Assembly: GCA_028551475.1 (NCBI GenBank)
Contig: CM052357.1
Coordinates: forward strand, 13,811,931 to 13,875,930
Length of the DNA: 64,000 nt
Direction: 5' to 3'
DNA from: Casuarina equisetifolia
Taxonomy: Eukaryota; Streptophyta; Magnoliopsida; Fagales; Casuarinaceae
Below, in pieces: positions 1-12,200 of the stretch (position 1 is its first letter; every line of letters starts with the position of its first letter). The notes under the pieces are model-generated. The model worked only from the letters and a program-made list of their open reading frames with translations. It was not told where the DNA came from and searched no databases. The position numbers were made by a program, and so were the translations under genes.

Positions 1-1250
1 ATTGAGAAAGGTTCAATAATGGTGCAAGGTGTCAAGCTAGCTTTGGCGTTGTGCAACTTGGCACAAGCAAGAATGTTATGAGTGAACTTGGCCTAATGAA
101 GAAAAAACCCTTTTGAGATAGGCTAAACCTTAACCTTAACGAAGTAATGAATGGAGCTATGGTCCTTAAGTGAAAATTCCTATTGAAATGTCTAAAGAAG
201 TGTTGAAAGTGGGGCTTGCTAAGAACCAATCATTATGATATCATTTATATAGGTAAGTAAAATGATGTTGTACCAAAAAATATGAAAAGTGAAGAAAAAG
301 TTGTTAAAAGCAAAGATGATGAAACCAATAGAGGTGAGAAAGGAAGTTAACCATTGGTTCCATGCATAGGGAGCTTGCTTGAGGCCACACATGAATTGAT
401 ATAGCTAACATATATGAAAAGGACAAGTGAGATCAACAGACCCTAAAGATTGCTCCATGTAGACAACTTTAGTGAAATGACTATGAAGAAATGTATTGGA
501 AAGATCCAATTGGTGAATGGGCCAACTACTAGTGTAAGCAAGAGACATAACACTCCTAATCATCATAGGCTTGGCAACATGATTGAATTTTTCAATGAAA
601 TCAATTCCCTCTTGCTAATGAAATCCTTCGGCCATAAGACAAGTCTTCCAGCACTCTAGGGAACCATCCAAACATAGTTTGACTTTGTAAATCCACTTGT
701 AACCAATGGCCCAAACCCTTACAAGTAAAGGAACCAAGGCTCAAGTACCATTGTGAAAATGCAATGTAGTTTGTTGTCATAGCTTCTCACTAGTGAAGGT
801 CATGAACTACTTAGGTATAACATGTAGGTTCAAGATAAGGATGAGAAGTGGTAGGTGAGAGCAAAGGTATATTAGTGAGTTAGAGTGTGTCTAGTGATCA
901 TGCCATTATGAAGGTGTGTAATTGGGTAGGTGACTGTGAGGATAGGGAGATGAATCCTATTGATGCTATCTCACTTAGAAAGTAAGGAATTTTGAAATAA
1001 ATTGCCTCTTTAAAATGTGACAATACTAGTGTGCCATTAGCCTCAGCAAAACAATACAACATTTCAAAACCATATACATAGAAATTAGGCACCATTTTAT
1101 TTGTGATTATGTTGCACAAAATCCCATTTACATTGAGTTTGTCTATACCTTAGATCAACTAGCATACATATATGTACTAAACCATTAAATACAAATAGTT
1201 TCAATTCCTAACACTAAGAACTTTGCATGTGCACCTCTTACAATGTACAT
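1..1250 (-). mobile_element. Ty1/copia pol relic, cut by the window edge
   Basis: The minus strand carries recognisable pieces of a Ty1/copia polyprotein in the expected order from right to left: the linker before reverse transcriptase (about 900-1130), the RT start with a WIYKVKL-like block (about 640-760), a central RT block, a YMEQ-like block near 450-480, and the stretch before RNase H (about 30-230). It is an old, heavily broken fossil with many breaks in several frames. No LTR or PBS is visible here, and the 3' part lies beyond the left edge. The family call rests on the motif order; the lineage is not resolved. Confidence 0.7.
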
Positions 1251-2921
1251 TAGTTTCATTTGTATTATCACATATATCAATCACACATCCATCCTTCATC
1301 CCCAGCAACGCTCAGCTATTAGATGACTTAGTGGTTGCTACGCATTTTGGTCCTGCACACATTAATCACATTAACTGTTCACTGAAGGACCTGCATCATT
1401 ATCCAGATATGTCCTACCCTGCTTTTCTTTTCTTATGATGACAAAAGGAGGGAGATCAAGTTATAGCTCCCATTATAGTTCTTACTATGCTTTAAGTAAA
1501 CTTTGCAATTCCAAGTTTCCATCTTATTTGAAATTAATTGTTTGGCCATCTAGTCTATTTCATGGTATTTGATTATACGAGATATGAAGTTATAAGTTAT
1601 ATGCCTGAAACTTTGTAAAAGCTCACTCATGGGATGCTGAAATTTATTTAGGGACTCTAGTGAAACATTAAATGAACTTTGTTGTGGAACTTCAATAAAA
1701 TCTAAGAATAATTGAAACAATGGGGATTGTCTAAATTCTAATGAATTTTTTTTTTGTGGAAAGATAAATTTGTATTAATTAAAAATAATGGTGGAAAGAT
1801 AGGAGTATACTCTAACATCATAAAAATTATTAAAGCTACAAAAAGCTAGAAATTAGAAACCTTCAAATGTCACTCAAAATGACATTTTTTTAAGAAGATT
1901 TTATATTTTGAAATAAAGAAACTCTCCCTCTTACAATTTTCTTTACTTTAGCTAATAGGATTAGGATGTCAGTTGTTTTGTTATAAAGTTGTCTTCTATT
2001 GAATTCAACGCATATACAATAAATGCAAGCTAAAAAATTATCTTAAGAATTTTTGTTGCAAAATTCCTTCTTTTAATTGCTCTAATAATTCATTATAATT
2101 TTTCTATTCTACAATATAACGTTAGGTTCTATTTTGAATGAGGATAACCTTTCAAATCATCTTTGCCCATGTACATTAAAAAAAAAGATGACTTCTATTT
2201 TTTACTTAGGAGATAAAAATCATAATATAAATTAACTGAAGGGGGTTATCGTACAATTCATTTTATTGTAGAAAGTCTATTTTGACGAAGTAGTCATCCA
2301 ATGAAATTATATTTATTAATATTATCAGTTCAAATTAAATCATACCAATCTACCTCTTCATTAATTGATCATAGGCCTCTTCAACTTTATATCATAAAAC
2401 CTTTTATATTAACTACATTATTAAAGTTCTTTTGTATTTTGTATTATGAATCCACTTATTCTATACAAAAATTCTAGAGGTTAAGAAGGTTTTAAAGTGT
2501 AGAGCCCCAAGGACTTTATCCAAAGTTTAAAATTTGGTAGCCTTAAGAAGAGTCTAAAACCTCATGAAATTGACTCATTATAGTTGTGATGAAATATGAT
2601 GATTACCGGCTGCCCGGTGCAGTTTCTATGGTATAAAATAAGTTCTTTGTAAGGAGAAGTCTGTTACAAATACATGAAAGTGGGACTTTATAATCCAATA
2701 TTGAACTGCCTATAAATGTTACATGAATGAAATTTTACCAGGAAGTTTAAGAGATAGTTATGTTAGTTTCCCTTTGCTCAAATGAAGTTCGAAGGGGCTG
2801 CAGAACAACCAGTTCAAAGTTTGAGACGCATTGCCCCTCCTCCTTTAACCAAGCCCAAAAAGGAAAAAAAAAAGTTATAAAAGATAGTTGATAATTTTAT
2901 CATTATCAAAAAAAGGGGAAT
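1251..2921. other. AT-rich non-coding stretch, probably old element interior
   Basis: No gene is supported here. Near 1437-1455 a TGATGACAAAAGGAGGGAGA-like purine segment resembles the tract that follows pol in copia elements, and another purine tract (about 2907-2921) directly precedes the LTR start. These suggest the remains of plus-strand retroelement interior. The rest is AT-rich with no coding signal I recognise. Confidence 0.35.
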
Positions 2922-3950
2922 TGTTAAGCTTAAAATGATATTTTGACGATTATATGATAGAACCTTGTTTATTATAATGGTTGATCTTATAACCATGCTC
3001 AGTAAATCATATCATAAATTTATCGTGATATTGTGTGACAAATATGGTGAAAAGTTTGTTGTTATACCAACGGTAAGATCAGTTCGTTAAACTAAGGTTG
3101 TTGAGACAAAAGTTTCTGACATAATAAGTTTTTGCTTGCGACGTGCAGGTGTTACAACAAGTTAAGTGGATGGTATTCAAGACAACGAAATGAGGTACGT
3201 TTTGGGAGTGGAAAATACTAAAGTAAGCATCGTCGTTTTATTTCTAAACCGAATCTAAGGGGAAGAAAGAAACCGAGTCTTCACTTTTTTCCCCTTTGTC
3301 CAACCTTTTTGGTAAACCCCGTGTCCCACCTACTCTACCTCTGCAAAATCCAACCGTTCGACCAATAGGCCTTTGTGGGTGGCGTGCACTAGAAACTATC
3401 ATATATTAATAAGAAACTTTTCAATTTCAAGGAAGTGTTTTGCAGAGTTGATAATCATTTTCAGATCGGTTGCACAAAGCTTCCCTACATTGTATATTGT
3501 TGTTTAGTCTCTTTAGCGGAAAATATTGATCTTAGGTTCCAAACCGTTGATCTATGTTTTCGGTCTCATTTTGGGGTTTCTGTATTAAACCTCAAATAGG
3601 TGATTTTTAACTCTTACTTCTTGTTTCGGGCTGATTGGAGACACTGTGGTGTGTATTGAGAGAAAATCTCATTGAGAAATGAAATCTTCTCTGATCCGTG
3701 CGATTTTGAATAGGATCGTATTTGCTGAATTGTCAATCGTGATTTGAGAAAAGGCGACCCTTTAGTTGTTTACTAAAGGAAGTGAACGTAGAATCAAATG
3801 TGTTTGATCTAAACCACTTTAAAAGGTGTATTTTGTGTACTTACATATTGCTTTAAGATTATTTTAAGCTTAATTACTATACAAGATAATACTCTATATA
3901 CTTGTTTCTGAGTCGGCCCGACTCTGCAGTAGCATTTTACTCTTAGAACA
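2922..3950 (+). mobile_element. LTR (about 1.03 kb), copia-like
   Basis: The segment starts TGTTAAG directly after a polypurine-like tract and ends TTAGAACA, giving TG...CA ends with a TGTT/AACA terminal inverted repeat. A GAACGTAG-type block near 3785, usual before the end of copia LTRs, lies inside. The upstream purine tract suggests a 3' LTR rather than a solo LTR. No target-site duplication was found and the right end could lie some 30 bp further on. It is a fossil; no coding part is attached. Confidence 0.5.
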
Positions 3951-4541
3951 TCATCTGGTAGGTACTCATATCCTAAAACAACCAGTCTGTAAGATCACCA
4001 TTTCGTAGAACATCAAACATGCAAGGATCTTAAATTGAAGAATCGTAAACATAAAACAAAAGAATTTGATTGCAAACTGAACAAATCCAAAACAACCACC
4101 CCCTTCCCCTCCTTCCTTTCCGGCTTGGGTGACTCAACTCAATTATTCCATTATTTTTGTAATTCTGCTCAATTTCAGACTTCACGGTTTGCGACGAATT
4201 TTATACCTCAAGTTTGCTGCCAACTTTTTGGTCGAGTTCTGTCGGCCCAATGGGAAGGCCTTTCTTGTTGTGCATTCAGAGAGCCAGACACCTTGAGTTG
4301 GGGTGACTAACCCTTAAGGCTATTGTACACTTGGTTTCTGTGGTATCGTACGTGGCTTCTCATGCAGAGAGAGAGAAAGAGAGATGGTGTGTTGTGTTGT
4401 GTCTGGGGGTGGGGAGATGGGGTTGGCACTGCAAAACGAGCATCTCTTTCAGTCTTTGATTGAAACCAGGAGTCACTACCGAAGTGCATGTATCCAAAGA
4501 AGAGATTTACAACCCTGGTCGGTCTCTAACCCGTTCAAACC

Positions 4542-4547
4542 CACGTG
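4542..4547 (+). promoter_or_regulatory. G-box CACGTG (ABRE-like CACGTGTC)
   Basis: A perfect CACGTG core lies about 195 bp upstream of the TATA box of the zinc-finger gene. It is followed by TC, giving the CACGTGTC form bound by bZIP factors of the ABF/AREB and G-box groups. It hints at ABA, light or stress control of the downstream gene. This is inferred from the motif alone. Confidence 0.45.
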
Positions 4548-4735
4548 TCTGCTTTTCTCTTTACCACTACATGCAGGATGTACAAGCCTCATTTCACCTC
4601 CCACGTTGCCCTCAAACAAACCCTAAACTTACCTTTATCTTCAATCTCTTGTTTTTCTCACAGGCAGAATACCTTAATATTCCTCTCTTTAACCCGAAGA
4701 CCCGTTGTAAAATTTTATACTAACCCAGATTTTCC

Positions 4736-4743
4736 TATAAATA
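4736..4743 (+). promoter_or_regulatory. TATA box (TATAAATA) of the zinc-finger gene
   Basis: TATAAATA sits 143 bp before the start codon at 4886, which would give a leader of roughly 110 nt. The leader between them is pyrimidine-rich, as in many plant 5' leaders. No intron is needed to reach the start codon. Confidence 0.6.
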
Positions 4744-4885
4744 ACTTCCTTTTGATGCGTCAATTTCCACCACATCGGACTCTCCCCTCCTTCCTAGTTT
4801 TAGTACCCTTCCATTTTTCCGGATCTTTCCCGTCTCTGCGTCATTCCTTTCCCTGTGTTCACCGTTTTTCGTTTACCTAAGCAAA

Positions 4886-5545
4886 ATGCTGGGAAAAGGC
4901 AACTCTGCTGAAGGCTCAATCTCTGCATCAAAAAACCTAAGGTCAAGGCTAGGCCCATGCCCGAATTTGAACCCTTTCGTATGCTCACTCTGCTCCAGAG
5001 CTTTTCCAAATGCACAGGCCGTAGGAGGCCACCAAAACGCACACCGGAGGATGCAAAATGCCGCCAAGGGGCTTTCTGTTGAGCAACGCCAAGCAAGGAT
5101 GAAAGAGATCATTCTGACTCCCATATCTCTAAGGTTGGTGGCAGTCGATGAGGATCAAATATTTGAACACTTGGAGTTGTCAAGCCATAGTCCTTCAACT
5201 GAGCTAGAACTGGGGTTTGGGCGAGGACCAAAGTATGCGCAAGGATTCAAGCTTGCGGAGCTTGGATGTTGTCCCTCTGGGCCTGGATCATCCATGGATG
5301 GATATGGAAACCCAGGGGGGGCACGACATGGAAAGGACAAATATCATCCTTCTATCAAGCGTAGACATCAGCAGGTAATCTCCTGTCTTGAGTTGAGATT
5401 GAGGACAAGGGTTGGACAGGGTGCTGCTCTTGGAGTGTCCACTGTGGCAAGGGACACCAATGAATACGCCAAGGCCTTTTATGGAGGCGAAGATGGCTCT
5501 GAAATGACTTCCAGGGGGAAGCTGGACTTAACTCTGAGGCTCTAA
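4886..5545 (+). CDS. Single C2H2 zinc-finger protein (QALGGH type) with EAR motif, likely transcriptional repressor
   Basis: An intronless frame of 219 residues. One C2H2 finger lies at about residues 31-54: Cys33, Cys36, His49 and His53, with the plant-specific QAVGGH block at 44-49, a Leu-to-Val variant of the usual QALGGH. The last residues, LDLTLRL (213-219), match the DLNxL/LxLxL EAR repression motif that recruits TOPLESS-type co-repressors. One finger plus a C-terminal EAR is the layout of the C1-1i group (SUPERMAN, KNUCKLES and ZFP-like proteins), nuclear factors in development or hormone response. The start ATG is preceded by GCAAA and follows the TATA box at a normal distance. The middle region (70-200) is not recognised. 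The exact orthologue is not assigned. A polyadenylation-like AATAAA lies at 5736-5741. Confidence 0.88.
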   Translation: MLGKGNSAEGSISASKNLRSRLGPCPNLNPFVCSLCSRAFPNAQAVGGHQNAHRRMQNAAKGLSVEQRQARMKEIILTPISLRLVAVDEDQIFEHLELSSHSPSTELELGFGRGPKYAQGFKLAELGCCPSGPGSSMDGYGNPGGARHGKDKYHPSIKRRHQQVISCLELRLRTRVGQGAALGVSTVARDTNEYAKAFYGGEDGSEMTSRGKLDLTLRL

Positions 5546-6216
5546 TAACCAGAGCGGGAACCATGTTATTAAGTTTATGGACATAAGCATTGACAACAAG
5601 TATGACTATAGTAAAATTGTTGATGAAGAGCTGAACGGACGACGTATATATGGTACGGTTGAAAGGATCTTATTCTCAATTTTTCTTTCCTTGATTCCTC
5701 TGGTGTTCTTGCTCCTGTCATGAGCAATACAAGTTAATAAAATCCTACATTTCTCGGCGAGTATGAGAGTTTGTTTTCGAAAAATATATAATCCCTATTT
5801 ATTTTATTTCTTAAGGCTCTGCTCTGATCATATAAGAGAAAGTGGCTTTCCCTTCTAAAAGATTGTGTGGTGTGCTTCGGATAAATAAGGCTCCTACACG
5901 TTTTTGACGACCAATCGACACTAAAGCGAACCTTATGTGGTTCAAATGTCACATTTTAAATGGCAAGTTAATATATCACAACTGTCGTTTACATTATGAG
6001 GATAGAATATAATTTACCAAAAAAATAGTACTACATACAATATACGCGGGGAAATCAACAAGAAAATAGCTCACTTGTTATATATACAAACAGGAATATC
6101 CTACCATGCACACCAACCTCTAAAAACCCCTCTCGAGACCAATTCGATGCCCAAGTACATTAGAAGATCATTTTAAATCCCAGAACGATTACCGTTAGTG
6201 TTACTATTGGTTCATG
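5546..6216. other. Convergent 3' ends of the zinc-finger and kinesin genes
   Basis: No gene is seen between the two convergent genes. AATAAA at 5736-5741 (+) is a plausible polyadenylation signal for the zinc-finger gene, about 190 bp after its stop. On the minus strand AATAAA-like sequence at about 5798-5810 could serve the kinesin gene, about 410 bp after its stop, so the two transcripts may end within 100 bp of each other. Confidence 0.4.
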
Positions 6217-9200
6217 TCAAATGCTAAAACCATCAATTTTCCGAGAATCTCTTGTTGACTCGGAAAGATCAGCTTCAGCGCCATGGGATTTTTTTAACTT
6301 GGCCACAAGAACCCACATGTTGGCGAGTTCGTTTTCTAGATAAGCTTCTCGTTGCTTGGATTCCTCAACCTTTCTTTGAAGCTCAGCCTCTCTCTGATCC
6401 TTCTCTACAAGAACAGCTTCGTACGAAAGCTCCCTCTCCCTGCTCATGGCCAGTTCTCTCTTGATATCCGAGACTGACCCAACTTGATCGTTGCGCTTGT
6501 TGTAACTCTCTCTCCGACCATTTTTGGGTGCAGGACTAGATCTACGCTGAGTAGCGGGGTTCTTGGATGCAGCCAGTTCTGCAGCAAGTCTCTCATTATG
6601 ATTCATTAACTTGGCAACTTCTTCTGATAATGCCTTGAGCTCAACAGCAGCTGCCGATGCTAACCCTTTGGCATATGAACTTTCCTCTGCCAGTTTCTGG
6701 TTCTTAAGTTCTAGCTGTTCCTTTGATTCTGTCAACTCTGCCACTTTCTGCTTCAGTTCTTCAATCTCGATTGCCTAATAAGCAGAGCACAGAGTTATTT
6801 GAAATGTGGACCCGCTTTACAGATGAAACCACTAAAAGCCATCAAATAATCACAGACTAATTGCTAAATACGTCCATCAGTACCAAAAAAATGAAAGAAA
6901 GAAGAGACATGCCTTCATCAGTACTTCTTATTTCGTTTTTCTATTTCTTCCTTCTTAAAGGTTCACGGCTAAGTTGAACTAATATGCTTTGCAGCTTACA
7001 GTTTTTAGCAGTATTTCTCTTAATTGGTCAAAAAACACAATCCCTAAAAGGTAATTGATTCTCCTAAACATACCAGTGGGTTTCACCTTTGTTTTGGAAA
7101 CTTGTGCATACAACATTATTTGGATAATCACTTCATGACTCCAAACCCAATTTTTTGCCGTTTATTTCACACGGGTAAGCAACATACTACTTGGCTTTGA
7201 GAACGAAGCTAATACTAGATAAAATGGAAACTAGAAACCTGTTCTCGTATTAGCAACCCGCCGCTTTTATCCTTCCATGTCGCATTTCCCTTGTCAGAGT
7301 CAAGTTCTTCATGAGAGCTCATCACTTCATTATATCGTTGTGAATCACTGACTACCGTATTAGAATTTCTTAACTCTTGTACATCAGAGAGCTGCTGCTT
7401 CAAGGAGACAATTGTGTCATGCATTCCTTCACATTCACAGATCTGAAAGACGCAACATTGGCACTCAATTGCTTAAATTATCATTAATACCAAGAACAAT
7501 AACAATAACAATAACAATAATAATAATAATAATCTCATCATTTTGTTCAAGTAACCTTCTTGTACCTTTTGGTTGAGCTGCTCTTGGATTATACGATTAT
7601 CTGCAGCTTTAACCTGACAAATAAAAACAATTAGATAACACTTGTGATTTTAGAAATCACATCTTTATGTAAATATCAAGATTTCTGGCTGTCAGTTGAT
7701 CTCTTCGCAATAATTTTGATGTAACTCTTAATTATAGAAATTAAGTGATATTTTCGAAGGGGCACCAAACACTTCCTTAGGGCGAGAGCTGATTAAATAA
7801 ATGCTCGTATCAAGATGTAGAAAATTTTATCACCTCAAGTTCAAAGGACTTCTCATTCAACTGTGCCATCAGTAAAGAAACAGACTGCAGAATAGAACGA
7901 CAAAATAAGTTTGAGTTCTGAGAAAAAGGAAACCTGCCAGTGCAACAAGGAAAGCTAGGCTTACTTGTGATAATTCCAGTGTATCCATCTTATTTTGCGA
8001 GGCATTAATGGAATCAGCAATTTGCTTTTCCAGCAAAGCTATTTGTTCATTCTTCACCTTGATTTCATCTTTCAGGTTTTTCATCTCCACCTACATTGAA
8101 AAATCATTATAAGATTCAAGTTCTTAGATGCAACACCAGTGGTTGAAGAGACAGATGACAAGGTAACAAGAAATTACATGAATCCGATCCTTCTTGGGGT
8201 TTCTTGCAGCCTCCTCTGACAAACGCTTCAGAGCACTTGAATGAAGTGCCACCTCTCCGGACAAAATCTTTTGCTGCTCCCTTAGAAGTTCAATCTGTTC
8301 AATTGATTTTACGCTAGTCTGGAAAATTTGAAGTAAAAAAGAAATAAGTAAATGGAAGTTTGAACTTGTTTATATGCAGAGAATCCTTGGAGAAATTCGC
8401 TATATCATAGAGCATCTGAAAGCAGTTCCAGAACTTAAATGCTTCAAATCATGATCTGTGGGGAAATTTATAGACATACCTAAGAAATAGAAAAGAGGCT
8501 AACCACATATTTCACAACAAAAGAGAAGCAGAAGACATAAGGTGTGACTAGATTGTCAGAATTAAGACAACAGCAAGCCAACAACTTCTGCTGTTGCAAT
8601 TAAGGGTACAAGCAGGATAAAGAAATTTTGTTGCTTCTAGTTTTGTACTTCCCATCTTCCTTTAGATGTATGCATTGTTTTTTAATTGACAACAAATTTT
8701 GCCTGTTCACATGCACTTTAAGGTCTACATAAGCAAAAATAGAAGCTTTCCTAAGGGAATCTGTTGGTAATGAAGAATGCTTGGACTAGGGGCCTAGGGT
8801 TCACAATAATAGACTTGCTAGTAAAGCACACAAACGAATGGGAACGCTACGTTTACTGATTATCCAGTATATGAAGACAGAAATTAAACACCAAGTAATG
8901 TCAACTTTTCTGCTCATCTGACCCTCGGTTTAGAGCAGAAAACTTGTGGATGTCATAGTAACCCATTTTTAATTTTTGATAAAATTAAACATTTTGCACA
9001 GAGAAAGTTCATATATTTGTGAATGAACAAAATGCTTTAAATGATGAAAAGCAATCAATCATATACCAGAGGTGTTTCTTGTTCCAAGAAATTGTCCCCA
9101 TGAACTTCTCTATCCTCCCTTGCATTACATAAAAGATCCCCAGATGGAGAACTTTCTGCAAGTAGGGAATGGGAAAACCTGGTCTCTGTCAGGAGATTAC

Positions 9201-12200
9201 CACTTTCTGCTGGAGGTGTTGAAGGTGTACTCATAGATTTGATTCCATTTGATTTGTCAGTTGTGCTTGTCAGAGTCCCCAAGCCACTATCTCGTTTCTG
9301 ATCAAAACAGTAAATTGCAGATGCCCCAAAATTGGAAAATAAATTGAGAAGGAACATTTCAATATGAACAGAGAATGTGTAATCTGTAGTTGAGAACACG
9401 TAAATCTGACCTTGCATAAATAGATTACTGTTAAGCTAACAGATAATCAAGATCACCAATGCAAAGCCATAAGGTAGATCCATTCAACTGAACTTGCAAA
9501 TGGTTATTAGGTTCAATCATTTGCCGAAGTTATGGGGAACGATATAGCAGAGCATACTTTCAAAATGAAGTTTAAATGGTCCCAACTTTTTTGTTTTTTA
9601 ACCAGGGAATTTAAGGGCAGATTCAAGAGAAAACCTTTAATTCAATCTATGTTTAATGGTTTATATTCCACTATATTTATAACGATAGATCCAACGGGAG
9701 ATTTGGCTAACTTACAGGAAACAGGGAGAAGAGAGAACATAAAATCAATGTCAAAATTCTTATCTCGCTAGTGTGTTTCCTAATCTTACCTCCTAAAGAG
9801 GAGTAAATTACAGGACCAACTTGCTAAACCATATATATTAGTATGTAGTGCAGGAGTACATCATTATCAATACAAACCATGACATCCCAATTATGAGAAT
9901 TCCACAGGCATGTGCTGAGTCCCGTCTAGGGCATATATCAGGTCAATTAGGCTATATAAGAATTTTTTGGGGTTCTAATTATAACTATTCATATTAAGGT
10001 ATCATATAAGTATGATTAAAACATCATCAGCTTGCAACAATTAGTACGAGAGGTAATCTAATAATGCCATATGGTTTAATGGTGCTCAAGTATAATACAG
10101 TTCATAATCATGACATGCAAGATTTAAGTAGCGGAAAATATGAACAGCTTAACTCAGATGGATTATAAATATGAGAGTGTTAGCAGATATGTCTTAGGTT
10201 CTATAATTGATACTATGTTTGAATGGGTATGTAAGTAATCTCAAAGAGCTCTATGGTATACATTTACAAAGAAGCAAAAGAAAACTCAAGACCACCTTCA
10301 CTCCTTAAGGTAAAAATTCCCAACAAAGCTGAAGGATGTCACTGGATGGGATTCAGAATTAGTGAATGAACACCTACATTTGTCGCATAGGTGGAGATAC
10401 CTAAATTAAAAACAAAGAAATTCATGTGTGATATGAGTTCAAGTTCCCAAAAAATAGTAGATTAAAGTTTCATGGGTACGTTTCAAGCCACCTTGCTATT
10501 TATGAGTTGATAGGGAATTAAGAATGCACATTCTACTTTTTGGAAATCTTGGATTGGCTACGAGTAACTAAATAGAAAATAACTAGAATGTGGGCCTTAT
10601 TGCATTATTAATTACCCACTTGGGCAGCCTATGGCCGTAGAAAACAAGACTAATATTTGTGCTTTGAGGAAAATTTCTCATTTTGGGACTGGATTCTTCT
10701 CCTACTATGTTGTGGAACTAATATAACCGCAATTCAGCAGTTTTAGCAACATTGTGAAAGTACCAAAAATTTGATCTAATGTAAAACCTAAACTTGTGAG
10801 GTAATATAATTCAAGGTTTGCTATCTGATAAGAAACATATTTTAAATTATAAGCGGACATAGATTGAATTAAAGTACACAAGTACACAAAGGAATCCTTT
10901 ATACTTCAATTCTGAAAATATATTTGGAGCATCTAATTGCATCAACAAACATTTAATGACCATTGATAATGAAACCCAACTCAAGGTCCAAAGTTGCTAT
11001 AAGGACATTCCCACAGATTTAATAATTGCAGACAGAGTCAAAATGGAAAGTATCTTTTCTTTTCTTTTTTTTAATTTAGTGTGTGTGTGGGTCCAGGGTA
11101 GGTGTGGTGGTGAATACACAGAGATAAAGATTTCAGACTGATAAGAATCAACCTTCAAGAAAAACATCGTTTTGTACAATACATACCCGCAGCTTTAACC
11201 AGTTTAAAAGGCCATGCTTCCGGGTCTTTTTCTCCTCCTTAAGCGAATCATCTGTGGTTTCAGCATTCCCCTCGAGAGAAACATACAGGTCAATGTTTTC
11301 ATCATCTAAAATCAAGTCCCGCTTTTTGTGTGGTAGGTATGCTAGCTGTATGTTTTATAAGCAACCACTATAAGCTCAAACAGAATTGATTTTCCTTTTT
11401 TCGTTTTTAGTAAATGCTATCAATCCAAATACGCTTAAGGATCAAATAAAACAAAAGCAAGGTAAACAGCAAGTCTAGTCACCTAGCAAAGAGTTAAATA
11501 TGTTGTAATAAGGTTATCACAGTTTTTGTACGAGAAAATGTAAGCATTGAAGTGGTAAAAATAAATTTTGATACAATTCAGGCATACCTCCTCTTCCCCA
11601 AAGGAATGTCTTCTTCTAAGACCAGGTCGGTGAGGAAATCTTGATGATTGTGATGCTTTTGAGGAGACCAAAATTAATTTTGTCAACCGTTGAATTCTGC
11701 CCAATAAAGCAGCTTTAGCTTCTTCTTCTTGTTCCAATCGTGACTGCAGCTTGACTTGACCATCTTCTAGCTTTATAAATTATATCAAACAAAGAGAAAT
11801 GGTTTGAGTCATGTGACATTTTCTGTTTGGTGATTGCACATTTGCCAGCAGCAAACTAAAGTCATCTACAATTAACATATATTTAACTACTCTAGCTCAA
11901 ACACATAAAATAACACTAGCTTTCTTCATTCATAGTTCAGCTATGAAACTACAGCAGAAAAGAATACACACACACACACACACACACACACAATAAATAG
12001 TAACCTCAATTAACATTGAACTCTAGATAAATGAGTCATAATATAAGCAAGGATGCTTCCAAAGTAGAAACAACAGTGGCATAAGCAGAAATCACAGTGA
12101 TGCAAACACAAAATGAGAAACCAAACTTGTAATCAAAAGGAAAGACTGAAGTCCTAGAAAACCCCCAAAAAACAACTACGGTGGTTCAATTGTACCTTCT

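Noticed and set aside
4384-4880. Overlapping plus-strand ORFs upstream of the zinc-finger gene
   Set aside because: They lie in the promoter and pyrimidine-rich leader, include the TATA box, and show no protein-like motifs.
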